DNA of 64,000 bases, taken from contig PVNU02000424.1 of NCBI GenBank assembly GCA_003013855.2, positions 1,054,001-1,118,000 on the forward strand. Reading direction: 5' to 3'. Below are positions 21,023 through 31,740 of this stretch, piece after piece. The position numbers were made by a program, and so were the translations under genes. Position 1 is the first letter of the stretch, and each line of letters opens with the position of its first letter. Below the pieces are notes generated by a model, which did no database searches, was not told the DNA's origin, and saw only the letters and a list, made by a program, of their open reading frames with translations. This DNA is from Liriodendron chinense (taxonomy: Eukaryota; Streptophyta; Magnoliopsida; Magnoliales; Magnoliaceae).

Positions 21023-22260
21023 ACACCACACCCCATGCTGAAAAGCTGATTAAATGGCTAGATGGATGGAGGTCCATAACCCAATCCATAATTCAAACCT
21101 TAGGACCAAACCCCATCAGCTCACCCAGTCCATACCCTAAACCCTAGGTCCAAACCCTAGTTGACTCACCAGTCCATATCCAAAACCCTAGGTCTAAACC
21201 CTAGTTGATTCACCCAGTCCATATTCCAAACCCTAGGTCTAGAACCAGTCGACTCACCCATCTAAACTATAATCCATAACCCAAGTCTAACCCAATTCAA
21301 ACTGTTTATGATGCATTCCATTATACATGCTAAGTTCAATAATTAATAATCAACCATTAAATAACTAATTACTTTCAAAATACTGAAATTATCTCTACCG
21401 TTCACCCATTTGGGACTTACTTATAATGTCATCAACTAAACAAAAGAAAACAACGACAACTATCTGAATATCAAATCTATGTATCTTGATTTAAAACTGT
21501 CACTTCTTACTCCGTTAAGTAGTGCCAGTTGTTCTGCGATTCTTTCATAGGTTCAGCTTCATTTTCAGGAACAGTCTCTGATGCATGAACTTATATGTTA
21601 TTTGTATATGTTTAATTCACTTCCGTCATCTGGAAGCCCAGTGAGTGAAACCCAACATAGTTCATAAGCATGTCAATTAAAATAGAGAAAACAACCAAAC
21701 ATCCTCATCAATGTAGAAAGGATGCAACAGTGGTATGTATGCATGATGCATGGTTCAAGTGGGAAACGTATCCACTTGCTTGAGTTGGATTCCATCAACC
21801 CGCATCAACCCTCGTAGGGCTGACATCTACCCCTCAGTTAGGCTTTCTCTATTGCATGGGCATCCAAGATGGTCCCTGGGACACTGGGTACTTAAAGTAC
21901 CTACCAGTCTTCCAGAGGGATCCTCCAGGTACACTTCATAATGCATGAATTATAAGGTGCATGTAATGCACATGTCCATCTCATCATCTCATATCCCTTT
22001 ATTAGAGATAAACCACTTCAACAACCCATCTCATGATTTGAGAGGTAAACCACTTTAAATAGCCCTTCTCAAGATTTGAGAGGTAAACCACATGCATTGT
22101 TCCATTTTTCACTTTCCAATAATATGTACACAATTATTTTAGATGCAACTCAGCTTAGATTCATAACATACAATACAAAATTTATTATTATTCAGCACAT
22201 CATCAACAATCAACTACTTTAATTGCAATGTATAGGAATATGGTGGGATTACTCACCTAT
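21020..22260. other. Non-coding block beginning like an O-family LTR
   Basis: The copia fragment ends at TGTAGACACC, the same ten bases that begin the O LTR on its own strand. GTTGACTCACC words follow, as in that LTR's U3. The rest diverges and no LTR end or duplication was found. A TGCATGAATTATAAGG-type word occurs near 21940. No gene is visible. Confidence 0.3.
21110..21250 (+). repeat. Tandem repeats with AAACCCTAG (telo-box-like) motifs
   Basis: About 2.5 units of roughly 55 bp, each containing AAACCCTAGGTC, AAACCCTAG and a TTGACTCACC or TTGATTCACC word. AAACCCTA is the plant telomere-repeat or telo-box sequence, but the spacing is not telomeric. Confidence 0.75.
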
Positions 22261-23270
22261 TAATGGTGACGAAAACTCCCCTTGGTTCTGTCACAAGCTT
22301 GAGTTATAATGGAAACTCTGGATCTACAATCAACGTATAACATTCATTTAATGCATTAGATCTCAGTTTGTTTGCTAGGTTCGATGGTAATCATTGTAGA
22401 AGGTTTTTAATGATGACCTTCTACTAACATTATATTTTAGGGTGGGGGTCCTCATGAGTTGGATTTGCTACATTTAGGTTTAGTCCGCAAATGGACAATC
22501 TAGATGTTTAATATATTAAAAAATGGTTACAATACCACTAATACAAGTGTTATGATCAACATGGGATATGATCTGCTCCACTTATCTAGCCTAAAATAAT
22601 ACGTTGAAACAAACAAATGATGGTGATGAACTGGGTCAACAAGGTGGGGCCCAAGAATGTTCCAATCACGACCATTTTGATCTATTTTACACATTATTTT
22701 CTATGATACCTTTCATCTGATGATTGGATTAGGATGATCTTTTATATCAGGCCCTAAAATATCCTGATGGATTAGATTTGTGGGATGGATGATCCTGGGC
22801 ATCGACGTGTGGCCCACAATTGCTAAAAAAGTAGCCATTTTCACACTTTTTCTGATGGTACGACTCACTTGAGTTGTGGATCTACCTAATTCTTAGCCAC
22901 ATGCTCCCTAATGAAGTGATAAGAAAGATGGACCAACTAGATTTCACAGATACATCGAGGTGGGGTCCATAAAGTGGTCCAACCGTAAGATCCCCAATCG
23001 CACTTCCCACTATTTCTTTCGGTATGGCCCACTTGGAAATCTGATTAGACTGATTTTTTGTCACAAGACCTACAACTCGCTGACCAAGAGATTGCGTGAA
23101 GTGAATTTCCCAAAGGCATCACAGTGGGGCCCACGACCATCGAAATAATGGACGCCTATCGAGCTCACTGTTTTAATTGGTGCGGCCCACTAGAGAGTCA
23201 GATCGGTTCATTTTTTTCTTAAGCCAGAAACTAGCTAGGAAAGATGGTGGACGGCTTGGATTTCCTAAAA
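22260..23270. other. Intergenic DNA left of element O
   Basis: No gene, LTR or RNA is visible. Its right edge CATAT (23271-23275) is the left target duplication of element O. Joined in thought to the sequence after 52786 it reads as continuous host-like DNA. Confidence 0.5.
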
Positions 23271-23275
23271 CATAT
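23271..23275. repeat. Target-site duplication of O, left copy
   Basis: CATAT immediately before LTR start TGTGGACC; matched by CATAT at 52782-52786. Confidence 0.9.
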
Positions 23276-23716
23276 TGTGGACCCTCGCCGTTTCGCGCTC
23301 CTATGACGTTCTCCCTTCCCTTTCGAAAAAAGAAGAAGGGGTGCGTGCGCGTGAATCGCCGTTTGTGCCACTGGCTTGCCTCATTCTCGAGGGCTTTGTT
23401 TGGTTGTCGTGTTAAGCTGGATGTGTTTAGATGAGTTTGTATAAGACCAGAGTCGCCACTAGCCAATTACTTCGAATCTACAGTCGGCTAGACCCCGTAA
23501 AAACGTTAGAGAATGGAATCTGAAGATTTCTTTTTCTAAAATGACTCCTTTTGATTTGCGGCCAGAGATTCGAGGTAAGGGATCACGGTTACAGGGTGGG
23601 AAGAGGTTAAGCACCCCACACACTGCCCGTACCGGAGTACGGTCTCTACTTCACAGAATCGAACTAATACTTGAAAGTCTGTTTTAATCCTCGTACATTC
23701 TCATAGATGACATGAT

Positions 23717-24447
23717 GCATGAATGCATGTCTGAACAGTAAGAGTTTCTGATGGGCAGGTTCCACTAACAGGCAAGCCCAGAGCATACGCTCGAACTCAC
23801 AGGTGCTTTATGCGGTATGCATGTTGTGTGTTTGAATGATCAGAGTGCTTGTAGTGACTGATGCATGAATGTGGGTCTGAACAGTAAGAGTTTCTGATGG
23901 GCAGGTTCCACTAACAGGCAAGCCCAGAGCATACGCTCGAACTGACAGGTGCTTTATGCGGTATGCATGTTGTGTGTTTGAATGATCAGAGTGCTTGTAG
24001 TGACTGATGCATGAATGTGGGTCTGAACAGTAAGAGTTTCTGATGGGCAGGTTCCACTAACAGGCAAGCCCAGAGCATACGCTCGAACTGACAGGTGCTT
24101 TATGCGGTATGCATGTTGTGTGTTTGAATGATCAGAGTGCTTGTAGTGACTGATGCATGAATGTGGGTCTGAACAGTAAGAGTTTCTGATGGGCAGGTTC
24201 CACTAACAGGCAAGCCCAGAGCATACGCTCGAACTGACAGGTGCTTTATGCAGTATGCATGTTGTGTGTTTGAATGATCAGAGTGCTTGTAGTGACTGAT
24301 GCATAAATGCGGGTCTGAACAGTAAGAGTTTCTGATGGGCAGGTTCCACTAACAGGCAAGCCCAGAGGATACGCACGAACTGACAGGTGCTTTATGCGAG
24401 ATGCATGCTATGTGTTTGAATAATTAAAGTGCTTGTAGTGAAGCAGG
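23717..24447. repeat. 146-bp tandem repeats, five copies, in the O 3' LTR
   Basis: The word CTGAACAGTAAGAGTTTCTG recurs at 23731, 23877, 24023, 24169 and 24315, exactly every 146 bp. The inner copies are nearly identical and the outermost ones diverged. The O 5' LTR has only three copies (51622, 51768, 51914) and element Q about one. Confidence 0.95.
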
Positions 24448-24736
24448 GGGGTTGGAAGAAAAGTAAATGTTGCACTTATCCTAGATGCGAATGAGATGAT
24501 GCTGGTAAAGGGTAGCTGAATGGACGGAGGTGTCGCAAGGTTTGCTTCGAGTGGCTGGATCAAGACTTGGATGGCTTGGGAGACTTAGACCAGAGTCAGG
24601 CAGGGCTGGACCAGGACTAGGCTCTTCTCACTCGAGCTCTCCTTGGTGGAAAAATGGGCTAAAAGAGGGATGGAAGTGGACTCAGGGCGACTGGATCACA
24701 CTCGGGCTAAAGGCCTGTTGAAATGAGAAGGGGATG

Positions 24737-24750
24737 GGGGTATTTATAGC
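24737..24750 (-). promoter_or_regulatory. TATA box of the O LTR
   Basis: GCTATAAATACCCC on the minus strand; equivalent at about 52337-52350 in the 5' LTR. Confidence 0.6.
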
Positions 24751-24873
24751 AGCGAGCAGTGGCAGTTCCCGTAAATAAGTTTGGGCGGCACCCAGGGGGC
24801 CGCCCGTACGGACGTTCTTGGGATCCCGCGGGCAGTACGGACTTGCTTCGGGGTTGCTGCTTGGAACTCGGTG

Positions 24874-25018
24874 AGTTGACTCGGTGGGTTGACTCAGCGG
24901 GTTGACTCGATGATGTGACTCGGTGGGTTGACTCGGTGTTTTGAATCGGCGGTTTGACTCGGTGATTTGACTCAGCGGGTTGACTCAGTGAGTTTGACTT
25001 TTTAAGGATTTTTTGACT
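24874..25018. promoter_or_regulatory. TTGACTC (W-box/GCN4-like) array in U3 of the O LTR
   Basis: Eight TTGAC words, mostly TTGACTCGG or TTGACTCAG, lie in about 125 bp with roughly 12-15 bp spacing, plus one more at 25012. TTGACY is the core of the WRKY-bound W-box, and TGACTCA (three times) is the bZIP GCN4 site. They lie about 125-270 bp upstream of the minus-strand TATA box. A similar array is in the 5' LTR (about 52470-52590). Confidence 0.7.
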
Positions 25019-25199
25019 GATTTTTCTTATGGGGGTTTTTTCATGCTGATGTTTAGGGGCGAGTTGACTGGGTTTAGGCTTGAGTTAGGCTATGGATTGG
25101 GGCTTACAAGGGCGAGTTTGGACATGGGATTTGGGGGTATGGTCCTCCATTCATCCAGCTATCTCTACCAACAGTGTAGCCGAAGGTGGGGTGTCTACA

Positions 25200-25215
25200 G
25201 ATGCCCCTCTTTGGC
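25200..25215 (-). other. Polypurine tract of element O
   Basis: Directly inside the 3' LTR the minus strand reads CCAAAGAGGGGCATC, a purine-rich tract in the position where plus-strand DNA synthesis is primed. Confidence 0.65.
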
Positions 25216-25276
25216 AGAGGATACGTGCAACCGAATGCCAAAGCGAGTGGACACCCCACTTCTGACCCGGTCATTC

Positions 25277-26170
25277 ATAGATCATGGTCTGAAATCTTTG
25301 CTTGCCTTTGCATCTGTGCCAGTTGATCGTCTGGAAATTGATAACTCGCACATACCGCGGGAGTTTGGAGAAAACGTTGCGATTGTCCCTGCAGTTTGCT
25401 GCAACCTGGGTACCCAATCGCAACCCTTCCATTCCCGATCGGTACTAACATCGGAAAGGTACAGCAGTGCCTCTGCGTTGTAGTCTTACAAGGATACTGA
25501 CCCTGTGATTGATTATATGATGTTTTCCCGGATCACTCCAAGAGTACTTGTTTTGCTTGACTGTCAAAGTGGTTAGCTGCCCTGCATCATGTAGTCTTAC
25601 GGGATTCTACTACGCTGACTTGGAATCAGTCAAGGTACTTCAGGCATCCACGCCTAGGTATGTGCGGGTGGACTTTTTCCACCTGATCTGCTGGTTTTGA
25701 TGCTTGGTTTGTAATTCATTCTTTTCTAGATTGTGGTCTGGAATCTTTGTTGTCCTTTGTATCTGAGTCAGTTGATTGTTTGGAGATTGATAACTCGCAC
25801 ATACCGCGGGAGTTTGGAGAAAACATTGCGATTGTCCCTGCAGTTTGCTGCAACCTGGGTACCCAATCGCAACCCTTCCATTCCCGATTGGTACTAACAT
25901 CGGAAAGGTACAGCAGAGCCTCTGCGTCGTAGTCTTACGAGGTTACTGACCCTGTAATCGACTGTGATGTTTTCCCGGATCACTCCAGGAGTACTTGTTT
26001 CGCTTGACTGTCAAAGTAGTTAGATGCCCTACGTCGTAGTCTTACGGGATTCTACTACGCCGACTTGGAATCAGTCAAGGTACTTCAGGCATCCACGCCT
26101 AGGTATGTGCGGGTAAACTCTTTCCACCCGATCTGCTGATTTTGATACTTGGGTTACAATTCATCGTTTT
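25277..26170. repeat. 449-bp tandem duplication in the O 3' internal region
   Basis: Two copies about 449 bp apart (anchor GATAACTCGCACATACCGCG at 25340 and 25789) share the whole stretch through ATCCACGCCTAGGTATGTGC. They differ at scattered sites, mostly transitions. Neither copy has credible coding capacity. Confidence 0.9.
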
Positions 26171-27072
26171 CACCTGTTCGAATGGTTTCTTTGACCGAAC
26201 CTTTTTGGCTTTCATCTTTTCGTATCTTGGCATGTGGTACGACCGCACTGGCACTGGAGTTCAGTTCGGCCGTACTTTGAGTGCATTGGATTCGATGGTC
26301 TCCGGGGAAACTGCGAGGCATCGAATCTTATTTGATTTTTGCGTCGGCTCCTACCCAGAGATATGGAAGATCTCCTGGTGTTTTGGAGGCAGAACGCTCT
26401 ACTGGGAAAATGTTTTTGGATTTTGAAAAGGTACCCACCCTGGGGAGTGATACTCCGTGGGTTTTTTATTTACAAATATGAATATTTTTTTTTGTCTTTT
26501 GAAATGAAAATCTGGTCTGCAAGTGCCTCCACTAGGGATGCCTGTGGGGTCTTTGGCTAACCGACTTTTATTTTGAAAGTAGGTAAACATGATGATTGAT
26601 GCGATGAATGCTGATGCATGGAGATGCATGATGAATGCATGGTTTGGCTCATTCTCTTTTCGTTTGATGATTTTGCTTTTGCTGGGGATGTAGAGAGCTT
26701 TAAGGTTATTGCTTGCAGGGTTGTGCTCCCCTGGGGATTTCTTTTCAATGCAGATGTTTTGTCAGTGGGTTGGTCAAGATCCCAACCCGTGGTTGATCAG
26801 GTCCATCGTCCCAAGATGCTGTTTCTTTGCTAATGGGAATGGATGAAGGATGTTATCAGACTTCAAGATGTACTTCTATGAATGGATGCGATTGAGACGG
26901 TGCTTGGTCGCTTGTTTTGGTCAAGATTCCAATTTGTGGGAGATCGAATCCGTCATCCCAAACTGCGAAATGAGTGAGCGGAGTTCGGGACTCCTGAAGT
27001 GCAGTGTTGGGGATAGTGACAATTTTTGTGATTTTTGCAAATATTTGGTCCGAATCTTTACCTGAGTGGTCA
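26171..27072. other. O internal non-coding sequence
   Basis: Part of the long untranslated stretch between the antisense gene and the 3' LTR of O. I see no conserved domain, repeat or RNA gene in it. Confidence 0.4.
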
Positions 27073-27080
27073 GGATAGAG

Positions 27081-27634
27081 TAGGGCTGAAAGTTGGGCGG
27101 GTTCAACCCAACCGACCCGTGACCGACCTGATATTGGGTTGGGCTTGGGCAAGAAGTATCGAACCCGATCTCGAGCTTGGGCTATGAAAACATCAACCCG
27201 ATGAAGTTTGGGTCAGGCTTGGGTTGAGGTCTCGGGTTGCCCGACCCAACCCGAACCCGATCTATATACAAGTTACTTATACTTTTATTATACTTTAGTG
27301 AAGTAAACTTATAACGTTTACTTGTATTTTAACTTATTTGTTTAGGAAAAGTGAAGTTCTTTACATAAATAAGTACATATATAATTAATAAAGCCATAGG
27401 TACAAAAAATAAGGCGTGTATTGAAACATAATAGACTAATGTAATAACGAAAATATTAGCATATATCAACCCGACCAACCCGATCAACCCTACCGAGCCC
27501 GCTTGGGTTGGGCTTGGGTTAAGAATTCCCAACCCGAGGTTGGGTTGGGTTGGGTTAGGGTTGAGGTATACGAAACTTGGGTTGGGTTAGGGTTCAACAC
27601 CAACCCGACCCAACCCGCCCGACTTTCAGCCCTA
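27081..27634. mobile_element. hAT-type MITE nested in element O
   Basis: It starts TAGGGCTGAAAGTTGGGCGG and ends CCGCCCGACTTTCAGCCCTA, near-perfect inverted repeats of about 20 bp. The flanking octamers are identical (GGATAGAG at 27073-27080 and 27635-27642), the hAT-type 8-bp target duplication. Length is 554 bp, there is no transposase, and the interior is rich in GGTTGGG/CCCAACC words. Confidence 0.92.
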
Positions 27635-27642
27635 GGATAGAG

Positions 27643-28300
27643 ATCGGTTATTGAAAACAAAGGAAATTTTTTTTTGTGGTTTTGAAAATATTTGGTTTGA
27701 AAACAAGGGAAATATTTTGTGATTTTTTAAAATATTTTGCAATGTTTTGGTATTTTGTTGGATTTTTCTGAAATGCAGGGAAAATGTATGGAATTTTCAT
27801 CCATTTCCAGCTTCTACTGCTGGTAAGGCACCTGATCTATTTTACGTCAGGGAGCAAGACGAGTCTCACACAGTTAAGTGTCGTAGTTTTACATCTTCGA
27901 ATGAGGAGATTTTGAGGGTTTTCAGTCAACACGCCCATAAAGTTTCCTGTTCCTCATGTGTAATGCACATAGACCACGTATTGTCCGACGGACTCCTTCG
28001 GCCACAAAATGAGCCACATCCTCACATTTTCCTTTGTCAATCCAGTTTGGGGCCTTACGTTGCTCACAATTCCGTGAGGGTGCGCTTCACCTCCTAACTG
28101 CCTTAATCCCCTTCATGAGTTTTAGGAACAAGGAACATCCGTCAGATTCAACAGCGACTTCCAAATCAAGGTTGTCTATCACGGTGCGTTTAACACGAAC
28201 AGGGTTGCGGGGTTCTGCCCGCCTCAGCCTTTACCTGTTTAGAAGATTTCGGACACCCGTACGATCAACTGTCAGCCATGTCCGGAACAGGTTGGGAAAG
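27643..28300. other. O internal sequence of unknown role
   Basis: Open frames of about 100 codons occur (27747-28097, 28034-28330), but they overlap in different frames, match no domain I know and lack a clear start context. I treat this as untranslated element sequence. Confidence 0.35.
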
Positions 28301-28304
28301 AAAT

Positions 28305-28683
28305 CCCTCGAGAAGTTAATCCCAGTGTAGTTTTAGGTCTTCGGATCGCTGGGGATGAATTTGTGCAGTTAAAATTGATGGTGAAACTCTTTTTTTGTGT
28401 TTTAAAAAAGTTCCAAACTTCAACTCGAGTAATCGAGGTTGATGCTGGCTTTTAGTTGACAGCAGGAAAAGGTCCCCCGAGAAATTAATCCCAGTGTAGT
28501 TTAAGGTCTTCGGACAAAAAATATGTACATGCTGAAAATACATTTTTTTGTGATTTTTTGAAATGTTCCAAGCTGTTAAATCTCAATTTGAGCGATCAAG
28601 ATTAACACTGGTTTTTATTAAAAATTTCTCGGGATTTTGATTCCGACGTAGTTTAAGGTCTTCGAACCGAAAATACGTACATG

Positions 28684-28757
<74 letters not shown>

Positions 28758-29200
28758 CTTTTTGTTTTCAGAAAATGTCCGGGGTCGTCGGATCTTGTTT
28801 CGAGCAATCAAGACCGATGCCGGTTTTTATTGAAAATCCCTCGGGATATCGACCCCAATGTAGTTTAAGGTCTTCGGACCAAAACTTTGTACAGAAATAG
28901 GGCAACACATTTTTTGATTTTTTGAAATGATCCAGGTCATCAGATCCTAGCTCGAACGGCTGGGATCGGTGCCGGTTTTTATTAAAAATCTCTCGGGATG
29001 TTGATCCCGATGTAGTTTAAGGTCTTCGGACCCAGAATTTAAGAGTGAGGCTGGTAATATATTTTGTGATTTTGAAAAATGTTCTGAGTCATCGATTCTG
29101 ATTTTGATGGTCGAGATCGATGCCCATTTTTTTTAATTAAAAATCCCTCGGGATCTTGATCCCAACGCAGTTTAAGGTCTTCGGACCAAGACTTTGTACA
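28305..29200. repeat. Degenerate repeats of about 153 bp, six copies, in the O 3' region
   Basis: A core reading GTAGTTTAAGGTCTTCGGACC preceded by CTCGGGAT..TGATCCC recurs near 28311, 28477, 28629, 28841, 28993 and 29148. Spacing is about 152-166 bp, except 212 bp where a 70-bp (AT)n array intervenes. Copies diverge strongly, so the array is old. Confidence 0.88.
28686..28755. repeat. (AT)35 microsatellite
   Basis: Seventy bases of uninterrupted AT alternation inside the third 153-bp repeat. Confidence 0.95.
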
Positions 29201-29583
29201 AGCGAGCAGCAATCAAGGTTGGAAATTCTGAAGATTCTTCTTAGAATCGTTCATATCATCAGACCATGACTTTGGATGGTTGAGATCGCTTGATTTGGCC
29301 CTATAGGCCCACTTGATGATCAGATCTTGGATCCTGGCCCTCTTTCTTGATGATCAAACCTTCGATCTTGCTATTTTATGACTCATGTGAACTCTTCCAT
29401 GGTTTAGATCATGATGATCTAGTCTTTGAATAGCTCAGATTGCTTGTGGGCCCCTCTTGATCAGTTTTCCTTCTCTTTGACCTGATCAGGCCCATGTTGG
29501 CTGTAATACTTCATGATTGGACGGGTGGGTTACCTTCCAGATGATTCTGATCAACCTCAAACAAAATCTGGAGTAGATTGGAG

Positions 29584-29712
29584 CCTCGGGCGGCCCTCAG
29601 GGTGCCATCTGCTGACATGGATTGTCAGCCTCACCTATCAACGACCATGGAGCCAATCCCGCGGAGAGAGAGGGAGCATGTCAGTACGGGCGGCCCACAG
29701 CGGGCCGCCCAA
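29584..29712. promoter_or_regulatory. GGGCGGCCC/GGGCCGCCC inverted repeat upstream of the O antisense gene
   Basis: Perfect 9-bp arms GGGCGGCCC (29688-29696) and GGGCCGCCC (29702-29710) with a 5-bp loop. A related weaker copy lies at about 29585-29605. A similar inverted repeat occurs in U3 of the O LTR (GGGCGGC with GCCGCCC, 24783-24805). It precedes the first plausible ATG of the plus-strand antisense gene by about 100 bp, so it may be its promoter element. Confidence 0.5.
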
Positions 29713-29815
29713 GACTCGCCTCTTGTGCGGCCTGGGCTGGCTCGTGCTCGGACATTCTCCATAGTCCACTGTCCCTGTCCCCACATTCTCTGTACTCTCA
29801 GGTTCGATTGCAGCC

Positions 29816-30355
29816 ATGAATCTCCCTTCTCTCTCCTTTTTCCTTCTCTTTTTATCTTTTTCTTGCTTGGTCCTTTCTTGGGCAGCCATTGATGATGGCT
29901 TAGGGCCCTTGTGGGAGAGATTGATGGGTTCCAAACTTCAGCAATTGATGAAGGCTTTAAAGATGGTGAGATGCCTTTGATTGATGGTGTAGATGAAGCA
30001 TTGAATGAGGGCATTGATGGGATTTAGGGGTAGTGGTTGGTGGAGCTTTGAATGGCCCCATTAATGGCAGCCATGCTGGAATTTCATATTTGAATGGAGC
30101 ATTGATTATGGGAGAAATGGATGGTATGGATGGGATGAGGAGATGGGACATAGGTGAGGCTATGCATCCCTTGAGTGTGGGCCACATGGATGATATGATT
30201 GATGGTGGTGATGGGGCTATGATGGACATAGATGGGCTGATCTCATGTTTGAATGGAATGGATGGTTCAGATGATACCTTTGATGGCTTGGATGCTCTTT
30301 ATGATGGCCGAGATGAGCGGCACACTTGCTTGGGTGGACTTGATGTGATCATTGA
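29816..30355 (+). pseudogene. N-terminal part of the O antisense gene (Asp/Gly-rich)
   Basis: Plus-strand frames, opposite to gag-pol, encode an Asp/Gly/Met-rich region with repeated DGMDG, IDGGDG and LDALYDG-like phrases. An ATG at 29816 opens a hydrophobic start but a frame change is needed to reach the DG-rich part (30033 onward). The frame runs straight into the Athila insertion at 30356 and continues after it (37830: DVPLMMDGVNVSMIPL), showing the reading frame was whole when the insertion happened. The product is unknown; position and strand match the antisense ORFs described in Tat-lineage elements. Confidence 0.55.
30351..30355. repeat. Target-site duplication of the Athila-type element, left copy
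   Basis: ATTGA directly before TGTTCGCT; matched by ATTGA at 37825-37829. Confidence 0.93.
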
Positions 30356-31730
30356 TGTTCGCTGGCCTCAAGTGTAAGGCTACGATGTAGTAATAAAACT
30401 CGGTAAGACCGAGGTCGATCCATAGGGAATTGGATAACAAATTCCAAACTATTCCAGCAACTCAGTTTGCAATAGATAAGAGATTCAATTGGAATAATTA
30501 TGCTAAAACAGTAACTTAATGAAAATCAGTAGTTTAAAGTACTAAGGCATTCAAGGATCCACTTGTAGCAATCCCATGTCAATCCAATCAATCCAAGCAA
30601 GATACACAACTAGATTTGAAGTCCTATCTCTCATCTAGTTGGAAAATAAAGCATTAAACACATTCAATCCCATTCAAGTTGAACTTCCAAGTTCTAGTCC
30701 CATTCAATCAATGTAGAATTCAAAATCATAGCCTTCGGAGTAACAGCCATGCCTATGGACTATGGCCTGCTCAAGGATTACTATAATTCGAATCTAAGCA
30801 AGCACCATATGATAATCTCAAAGAATTGCAAAGAATTCATGTCCGGAGCACACGAACTCTCATAAAACATCTCAAACTATCAACTTGAAGAACTAGAATA
30901 AATAAAACATCCAAACTTGAATTGAAAGTACTTGAATTAACTGAATCAAATCATGAAATTAGCTACAAGCTTCACCTCTCAGCCTTAGCTGAGAGATTCT
31001 AGCCGAGCATTGTCATACTACAACTAAAACTCAAATAAGAAAACATAAAAACTAGAAAAATCGGAGTTTGGAGGGTTCCAGACGCTCCACGACGGCTTCC
31101 GTCCTCTCCCATGACGTCCCTTAGCTTCTATGATACCCTAGGAAGAGCCCCTAGGTGTCCTTTTATAGTGAGGACGCTCGGTTGAGTCGGAATCTTCCAG
31201 AAACCGCGTAAGGTTACGCGGTGTGCAGTATTTTTCGGAGCCCAAAATAGCAATTGCCTGTTTTGTATGTGGCCGACCGGTCGGACCTACCTTGCAATCA
31301 GTCCAGCAAGCACACAGGGGAGGACGACCTGTTGGCCGACCGGTCAAGACCGGTCTGACCAAACTGGTCTTGTTCCAGCGAGCTCAGCACCGGTTGGCCG
31401 ACCGGTCAAGACCGGTCGGACCAACTAGTCCTTCTTCCAGTGGTTTCCAAAGGTGTGGCCGACCGGTCGAACGACCAGTCGGACTAACTGTTCTTCTTCT
31501 TTTTCTTCTTTTCTTTATTCTCTTTTCTCCCTCTTTCTTCTTCCTTCTTTGGTCCACCTTGGACCTTCATTCACAGGTTCTAAATGAACCCTCTTTGGTC
31601 TCCAATTGAGTGAAGTCTGCTCTCATCCCTACAATCACAAAACATGCGTTAGATGGGCCTTTTAATCATGAAAACCATGCATATAATGTGATGTAGTGGA
31701 CTATGCAATGTATAAATTGGAGGTTCAACA
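30356..31730 (-). repeat. 3' LTR of the Athila-type element
   Basis: 1375 bp; TGTTCGCTGGCC... to ...GGAGGTTCAACA. Minus-strand TATA box ACTATAAAAGG at 31159-31169, with a GACCGGTC palindrome cluster upstream (31271-31484). Scattered substitutions relative to the other copy, and one compensated indel, indicate moderate age. Confidence 0.93.
31271..31484. repeat. GACCGGTC palindrome cluster in Athila U3 (3' LTR)
   Basis: At least six GACCGGTC cores, several as CGACCGGTCG, with relaxed copies such as GACCAGTC, in about 210 bp directly upstream of the minus-strand TATA box. Similar clusters occupy the same place in the 5' LTR (37366-37578) and in the related solo LTR (50098-50302). Confidence 0.92.
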
Positions 31731-31740
31731 CACCCCCCAA
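31731..31740 (-). other. Polypurine tract of the Athila-type element
   Basis: The minus strand reads TTGGGGGGTG immediately before the 3' LTR. Confidence 0.8.

Larger units (their letters stand above)
23276..25199 (-). repeat. 3' LTR of element O
   Basis: 1924 bp, TG...CA borders. On the coding (minus) strand U3 runs from 25199 down to a TATA box CTATAAATACCCC at about 24737-24750, and R/U5 follows to 23276. It carries a TTGACTC array in U3 and five 146-bp tandem repeats in the transcribed part. Confidence 0.9.

Noticed and set aside
21110..21250. Interstitial telomere
   Set aside because: AAACCCTA motifs are separated by other sequence in a roughly 55-bp unit, not head-to-tail 7-mers.
23717..24447. 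Satellite or centromeric array (146-bp period)
   Set aside because: Only five copies, confined to the LTRs of one retrotransposon family.
27747..28330. Two overlapping open frames of about 100 codons
   Set aside because: No domain, different frames and location in the untranslated 3' part of element O.
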